In this document: positions 32,591 through 36,138 of the stretch, piece after piece
Position numbering within the stretch: the first letter of the stretch is position 1
Layout: every line of letters starts with the position of its first letter
From: Solibacteraceae bacterium
GTDB lineage: Bacteria > Acidobacteriota > Terriglobia > Bryobacterales > Bryobacteraceae
DNA: 36,138 nt
Assembly: GCA_021324015.1 (NCBI GenBank)
Contig: JAJPJX010000055.1
Coordinates: 1 to 36,138 of the forward strand
Reading direction: 5' to 3'
Made by a program: the position numbers and the translations under genes
The notes under the pieces: model-generated
Seen by the model: the letters and a program-made list of their open reading frames with translations, nothing else
What the model was told of the DNA's origin: nothing
Databases searched by the model: none

Positions 32591-33615
32591 TGCCCTGCCC
32601 CCGCGCGCCAGTCGAACACGGCGGCCGCGAGCGTTTTGGAATGCGCGCGCGCGAGTTCATAGGCCTCACGCATCTGTGCGGCAGGCAGGCGATGCGTAAT
32701 GATGGGCTCGAGCGCGAGTGCGCCGGAGGCCATGGCGGCGAGGATATACTCCAGGTTGCGCCGCAGGTTGAAACGCAGTTCGCCTGGAGCGCACTCCAGG
32801 CGCGGCGCGTATCCCGCGCCGATGAGAGTGAGTTGCTTGCCGTAGAACCACTGCGGCGAAAGCGGGTTGAAGGCGGGCGGCGCCTGGCCGCGTCCGGGGA
32901 AGCCCAGCACGCTGACACGGCCGCCATGCCGCACCACTTCGACCGAGAGACGATAGGCGTCCCAGGTGTTGGCAGTGAGAATGACGATATCGGCGCCCGT
33001 CTCGCCGAATACCGATCGCAGGTCTTCGGCCCGTGCGACGTCTTCGGCCGGCAAAGTGGCGTGCGCGCCCACGGTGGAGGCAAGCCGGAGCCGCTCCGGA
33101 GCGTTGCCGATGGCGGCCACGCGCGCGCCCATCACCCGGGCCATGCCCACCGTGGCCAGGCCGATGACGCCCAGGCCCACTACCACTACGTTCTCTCCGG
33201 TTTCGTAACCCGCCTGGCGCAGCGCGGCCACGCCCAGTTCGGTGAGGTACGAAAGGGAAGCCTGTTCCGGCGAGACGCCCGCAGGCACCGGCACGAGCAT
33301 GTCCGCGGGACCGGCGAGATAGGCCGATTGGTGAGGCTTGAGCGAAAAGACACGCTGCCCCGGCTGGATGTGCCGGACAGCAGCGCCGGCGTGCCGCACC
33401 ACGCCTACGTTCGAGTAGCCCACCGTGCGAGGGTAGTCGGGTGCACCGGGCAGATCCGTGGAGCAGCCCAGATAATTGCCGAGATCGGTGCCCGTAGAAA
33501 GCGCGCTAACCTCGGTTTCCACGTAGACTTCATCGTCCCGCAAAGCATCCGGGTCGAGCGAACGCTCTTCGATTCGCAAATCGCCGGCGCCGTACAAAAT
33601 GGCTTGTCGCATCAT
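32587..33615 (-). CDS. MDR-family (zinc alcohol dehydrogenase-like) dehydrogenase
   Basis: The 342-residue medium-chain dehydrogenase has the GroES-like N-terminal domain and a Rossmann motif GLGVIGLATVG. The normal catalytic-zinc Cys in the EVxxxxIC strand is replaced by Ser/Thr (EVSALSTGTDLGNYLG, S40-T41), as in BchC-like members, so zinc-dependent chemistry may be lost or changed. It lies between the hydroxyacid dehydrogenase and the dehydratase genes with a 31-bp gap and a 4-bp overlap. In the context it may oxidise a sugar alcohol or acid. ATG 33615 and 33612 are both possible starts (MMRQAIL). Confidence 0.83.
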   Translation of the reverse strand: MMRQAILYGAGDLRIEERSLDPDALRDDEVYVETEVSALSTGTDLGNYLGCSTDLPGAPDYPRTVGYSNVGVVRHAGAAVRHIQPGQRVFSLKPHQSAYLAGPADMLVPVPAGVSPEQASLSYLTELGVAALRQAGYETGENVVVVGLGVIGLATVGMARVMGARVAAIGNAPERLRLASTVGAHATLPAEDVARAEDLRSVFGETGADIVILTANTWDAYRLSVEVVRHGGRVSVLGFPGRGQAPPAFNPLSPQWFYGKQLTLIGAGYAPRLECAPGELRFNLRRNLEYILAAMASGALALEPIITHRLPAAQMREAYELARAHSKTLAAAVFDWRAGAGQ

Positions 33616-33646
33616 CGGATGTATTTTCCCCCAAGCGGAGCAGCCC

Positions 33647-34654
33647 TTATGTCCCGTTCAGTTGGGAGGGCGTGAGCTCGTTGAGCAGCGGCCGCCCCGC
33701 AAGGAAGCGCTCCACGTTTTCGACGAAGATGTCCCAGGTCCTTTCCCGGAAGTGCGGGCTCAGACTGGAACCGGAGATATGCGGGGTGAAGATCACGTTG
33801 GGGAAACGCCAAAGAGGGTGATCGGGAGGGGTGGGATAGTGGTAGTGCGTGTCCAGCGCCGCGCCGGCGATCCAGCCCTCCCGGAGCGCGCGCAGCAGGG
33901 CGCCTTCCTGGATCAGGGGTCCGCGCGCCGGATTCAGAACGTACGCGCGGCGCGGCAGGGCGCGGAGTTCGCGTTCCCCGATGCTGCCTTCGGTGGTGCG
34001 GGTAAGCGGCATGGTGAGCACCAGAAAGTCCAAGCCCGCCAGGAAGGCCTCGGCTTCGCCGGCCAGGAAAACGCGATGCGGCAGCGTGCCTTGCGGGTCG
34101 CCGGTGCCGGGGACGCAGTAGACCTCGCCTGCGGGACCGACACCGTGGCGCGAGAGCACGTGCACCCGCATGCCCATGGCACGGGCCAGGCGCGCCGTCT
34201 CCCGTCCGATGCCGCCGTATCCCCAGACGCCCACTGTGAGGCCGCGAATTTCACGCTGGAACCGGGCCGCCCGGTCCCATACCGCCGAGTCCTGGTTGCG
34301 GATCATTTGCCGCAGGTTGCGCGCCAGGTTGACCATCATGGCGATGTTCCATTCCGCGATGGGGACATCGAAACAGCCGCGGGCATTGGTGGCGCGGATG
34401 CTTTTGTCCGCCAGACCCAGCGGGAACAACTGGCTGTAGCCGGCCGTCGAAAGCTGGATCCAGCGGAGCTGCCGCATCGCGGAGAAGTTCTCCGGCGGAT
34501 ACATGCAGAACAGCACGCTGGCGTCTCCGATCAGGGCTTCGTCCAGCGGTCGTGCGCGCTCAGCGGGCTCCGCCAGGCAGACGTCCACGCGCGGGAGGCT
34601 TTGCAGCTTGGTCAGGCCGGCTTCGAATACGGGCACATCGATCACGATTTTCAT
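33647..34654 (-). CDS. D-isomer-specific 2-hydroxyacid dehydrogenase family protein
   Basis: The 335-residue protein has the NAD-binding GYGGIG (145-150), catalytic Arg R244 (LNPARGP) and His H292 (FTPHISGS). The third catalytic residue, the Glu of the usual ALDVFxxEP motif, is replaced: the segment reads ALDTHYHYPTP, with Tyr 273 in the Glu position. It also has an insertion (about 171-195) after the cofactor motif. The enzyme may act as a 2-keto reductase with altered chemistry. It is 31 bp upstream of the MDR gene and 20 bp downstream of the decayed esterase, so it is now the first intact gene of the minus-strand operon. Confidence 0.85.
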   Translation of the reverse strand: MKIVIDVPVFEAGLTKLQSLPRVDVCLAEPAERARPLDEALIGDASVLFCMYPPENFSAMRQLRWIQLSTAGYSQLFPLGLADKSIRATNARGCFDVPIAEWNIAMMVNLARNLRQMIRNQDSAVWDRAARFQREIRGLTVGVWGYGGIGRETARLARAMGMRVHVLSRHGVGPAGEVYCVPGTGDPQGTLPHRVFLAGEAEAFLAGLDFLVLTMPLTRTTEGSIGERELRALPRRAYVLNPARGPLIQEGALLRALREGWIAGAALDTHYHYPTPPDHPLWRFPNVIFTPHISGSSLSPHFRERTWDIFVENVERFLAGRPLLNELTPSQLNGT

Positions 34655-34674
34655 GAGGTCAGGTATTGTTTCAT

Positions 34675-35218
34675 CTAATTCCAGCTCAACAAGTAGAAGC
34701 CACGCGCGGTGGTATGCGCCAGGTCGGGGTAGTACACGAAGGACTTAGTGCCCGGAATACGGTCGAAGACGGCGCGGATGGTCTCCGCGGGACAGGTTCG
34801 GTCCTTCCGCCGGCGCTGACCAGCGCGGGGGCGTGCAGGCGCCCGGTGAGGCGCAGGGGATCGAAGTAGTCCAGCGTGCGGAGCGCCCGGGGGTTGTTCA
34901 CGCCCTGCCGCACGAGAAGTTGGTTCACCAGCGCTCCGGGAATTTGCGCGGCGCGGCGCATGTCGCTGAGAAACGGCACGTGGGCGCTCACGGCCCGAAT
35001 GCGTGCATCCAGCGAAGCCACGGCCAACAAGATGCCGCCGCCCTGTCTGATTCCCATCGCCCCGACACGATTCGCATCCACCCGCGAACGGCTGCCCTGG
35101 TAGGCGGTCTGCGCCCAGTAAGTGGGCCGGCCTGCAAACTCGCAGTGCCGCATGTCCTGGTAGGAGAGCCGCACGTAGTTGGCGACGAACAGATCCAGGC
35201 GGACTGGAGATAAAATCA
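34675..35218 (-). pseudogene. Acetyl-xylan-esterase-like gene remnant (nucleophile changed, frameshifted)
   Basis: In one frame an AXE1-like (cephalosporin-C deacetylase) core is visible: RVGAMGIRQGGGILLAVASL, DARIRAVSAHVPFLSDMRRA, and RLHAPALVSAGG. The nucleophile elbow should be G-x-S-Q-G-G but reads G-I-R-Q-G-G, the Ser codon being AGA (35048-35046). After VSAGG the reading shifts by one: the C-terminus, with TCPAETIRAVFDRIPGTKSF and the catalytic His in PDLAHT, is in another frame, restored by one extra base near 34803-34808. The 5' half of the gene is missing and replaced by TPR sequence. This is a dead esterase at the head of the dehydrogenase operon. Confidence 0.75.
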
Positions 35219-35462
35219 GCGAGCTTCGCGGTGCCGGCCCTGCTGATCGACCGCCACGCCCACCAGGTTCTGCACCTCGGGCAGGCTGGCGTTCCGGAGC
35301 AAAGCGGCGGCAAAATGCTGCTCGGACTCGCGCGGCTGATTGCCGCGGAGGAAAGCGCCCCCCCGCGCTACGATGACCTCCAACGGAATCGCCCGGCGCG
35401 GCGGCGGCCAACAGATAGAGCAGGGCGCCGCCTGCCACGGCTCTCTCGAAGATTGCACCCAT
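35219..35462 (-). pseudogene. Truncated, frameshifted TPR-protein gene start
   Basis: ATG 35462 opens a signal-peptide-like leader (MGAIFERAVAGGALLYLLAA). After a G7 run (plus C7, 35358-35364) the coherent sequence continues in another frame as a TPR repeat: GNQPRESEQHFAAALLRNAS and EVQNLVGVAVDQQGRHREA. Removing one G joins leader and TPR. The TPR sequence stops at 35219-35220 and esterase sequence follows at once, so a deletion has fused two genes. Both parts are now nonfunctional as read. Confidence 0.6.
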
Positions 35463-35584
35463 GCCTGGACAGGCCGAATCGCCTGTCCATACAGCTTAAC
35501 AATACGGCGCGAGCTCCGAATTCTCCGCGGTCTGCCGACAAACCCGCCTTTTGCGGTAGGATTCTTCAGAGCCCCGAACCGTCT

Positions 35585-36138
35585 ATGGCAACCTCTCCGA
35601 TTGTGTTCCTGCGCGAGAAATTCGTTCCCGCAGCCGATGCCCACATCTCCATCTACGACTGCGGCATTGTGCTGGGGGCGACTGTCACCGACCTGCTGCG
35701 CACCTTTCGTCATGAGCCGTATGCGCTCGATCCGCATCTCCGGCGGTTCTACGAGTCTTGCAAATACGCCCGCCTGGCGCCGCCCATCTCGCCGCAGCAG
35801 GCTACCGAGGCGGTGCGCCACCTGGTTGCAAACAACGCGTCCGTTCTTCCCTCCGGCGGCGACCTGGCGGTAGTGTTATTCATCACGCCGGGCGAGAATC
35901 CGATTTACGCCGGCTCGGCTACCCCGGGCGCACCCATGCGGCCGACGTTCTGCATCCACTCCTTCCCGCTGCCCTTCGAACTGTTCCGCGGCTACTTTGA
36001 GCAGGGGATTCACCTGGTGACGCCCTCGACCCGGCACGTGCCGCCGCAGTGCCTGGATCCGAAGATCAAGAATCGCAGCCGCCTGCACTGGTGGCTGGCG
36101 GAACAGGAGGCGCACCTGGTGGACCCGGCGGCCATGCC
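35585..36138 (+). CDS. Class IV aminotransferase (branched-chain amino-acid aminotransferase type), 3' end outside window
   Basis: At least 184 residues are open from ATG 35585 to the window edge. Typical class IV features are D-C-G-I-V-L-G (25-31) with VTDLLRTFRHEPYALDPHLRR. The Schiff-base Lys is probably K162 in DPKIKNRSRLHWWLAEQEA. The family includes IlvE, D-amino-acid aminotransferase and ADC lyase; the sequence here resembles IlvE, but the end that would separate these is missing. The 122 bp before it (35463-35584) hold no gene; TAGGAT at 35556-35561 is a possible -10. No Shine-Dalgarno is clear. Confidence 0.85.
   Translation, partial: MATSPIVFLREKFVPAADAHISIYDCGIVLGATVTDLLRTFRHEPYALDPHLRRFYESCKYARLAPPISPQQATEAVRHLVANNASVLPSGGDLAVVLFITPGENPIYAGSATPGAPMRPTFCIHSFPLPFELFRGYFEQGIHLVTPSTRHVPPQCLDPKIKNRSRLHWWLAEQEAHLVDPAAM

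Noticed and set aside
1-36138. CRISPR array, prophage, toxin-antitoxin or biosynthetic cluster
   Set aside because: I saw no regularly spaced repeats, phage structural genes, toxin pair or biosynthetic core enzymes.

Overview
This is a GC-rich chromosomal segment with bacterial housekeeping genes. I infer an Acidobacteriota genome, probably near Solibacter/Bryobacter. The inference rests on a MacB-type periplasmic-core membrane protein, a small C-x-H/C-x2-C protein of a type I associate with that phylum, exported redox enzymes, and many sugar-acid catabolic families in one stretch. No marker gene here fixes the genus.

Layout. Positions 1-206 hold a truncated IS110-type transposase fragment that runs up to the 3' end of a tRNA-Val(UAC) gene. 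From 285 to 8826 come mixed maintenance and envelope genes: CPBP protease, HNH endonuclease, ComF, DksA/TraR protein, an enolase-superfamily dehydratase, a site-2 protease homologue, a MacB-core/zinc-site membrane protein, a PafA-like phosphatase, an OmpH/Skp chaperone and a one-TM protein. From 8902 to 16470 lie citrate synthase, a zinc-ribbon protein, a divergent creatininase and Cys/Met-metabolism PLP enzyme pair, alaS with an overlapping ypdA-type flavin reductase, and an 82-residue zinc-site protein. From 16498 to 24116 lie a tetraheme-cytochrome/FGE-fold fusion overlapping a Tat-exported aldo/keto reductase, rsmD and recG (stop and start overlapping), a Gfo/Idh/MocA protein with a signal peptide, fabI, and an EgtD-like methyltransferase. 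From 24134 to 25761 an exported protein, a membrane anti-sigma-like protein and an ECF sigma factor form a minus-strand unit, but the sigma gene has an in-frame amber codon. A YetF/DUF421 membrane protein and tRNA-Ser(UGA) follow.

From 26657 to 34654 there is a catabolic block: IclR regulator, exported glycosidase-like beta-propeller protein, amidohydrolase, class III aminotransferase, enolase-superfamily dehydratase, MDR dehydrogenase and D-2-hydroxyacid dehydrogenase. I infer a carbohydrate-acid pathway, substrate unknown. At its upstream end is a decayed region (34675-35462): an acetyl-xylan-esterase-like gene with its nucleophile codon changed and a frameshift, fused to the broken 5' end of a TPR protein gene. 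The window ends inside a class IV (branched-chain type) aminotransferase.

Two cross-cutting points stand out. Several genes without a visible Shine-Dalgarno have a -10-like hexamer 8-9 nt before the start codon, which suggests leaderless mRNAs. Several enzymes keep the fold but lack a canonical catalytic or recognition residue (aldo/keto reductase His, EgtD Glu/Ser, hydroxyacid dehydrogenase Glu, esterase Ser). I see no CRISPR array, prophage, complete IS or defence locus.
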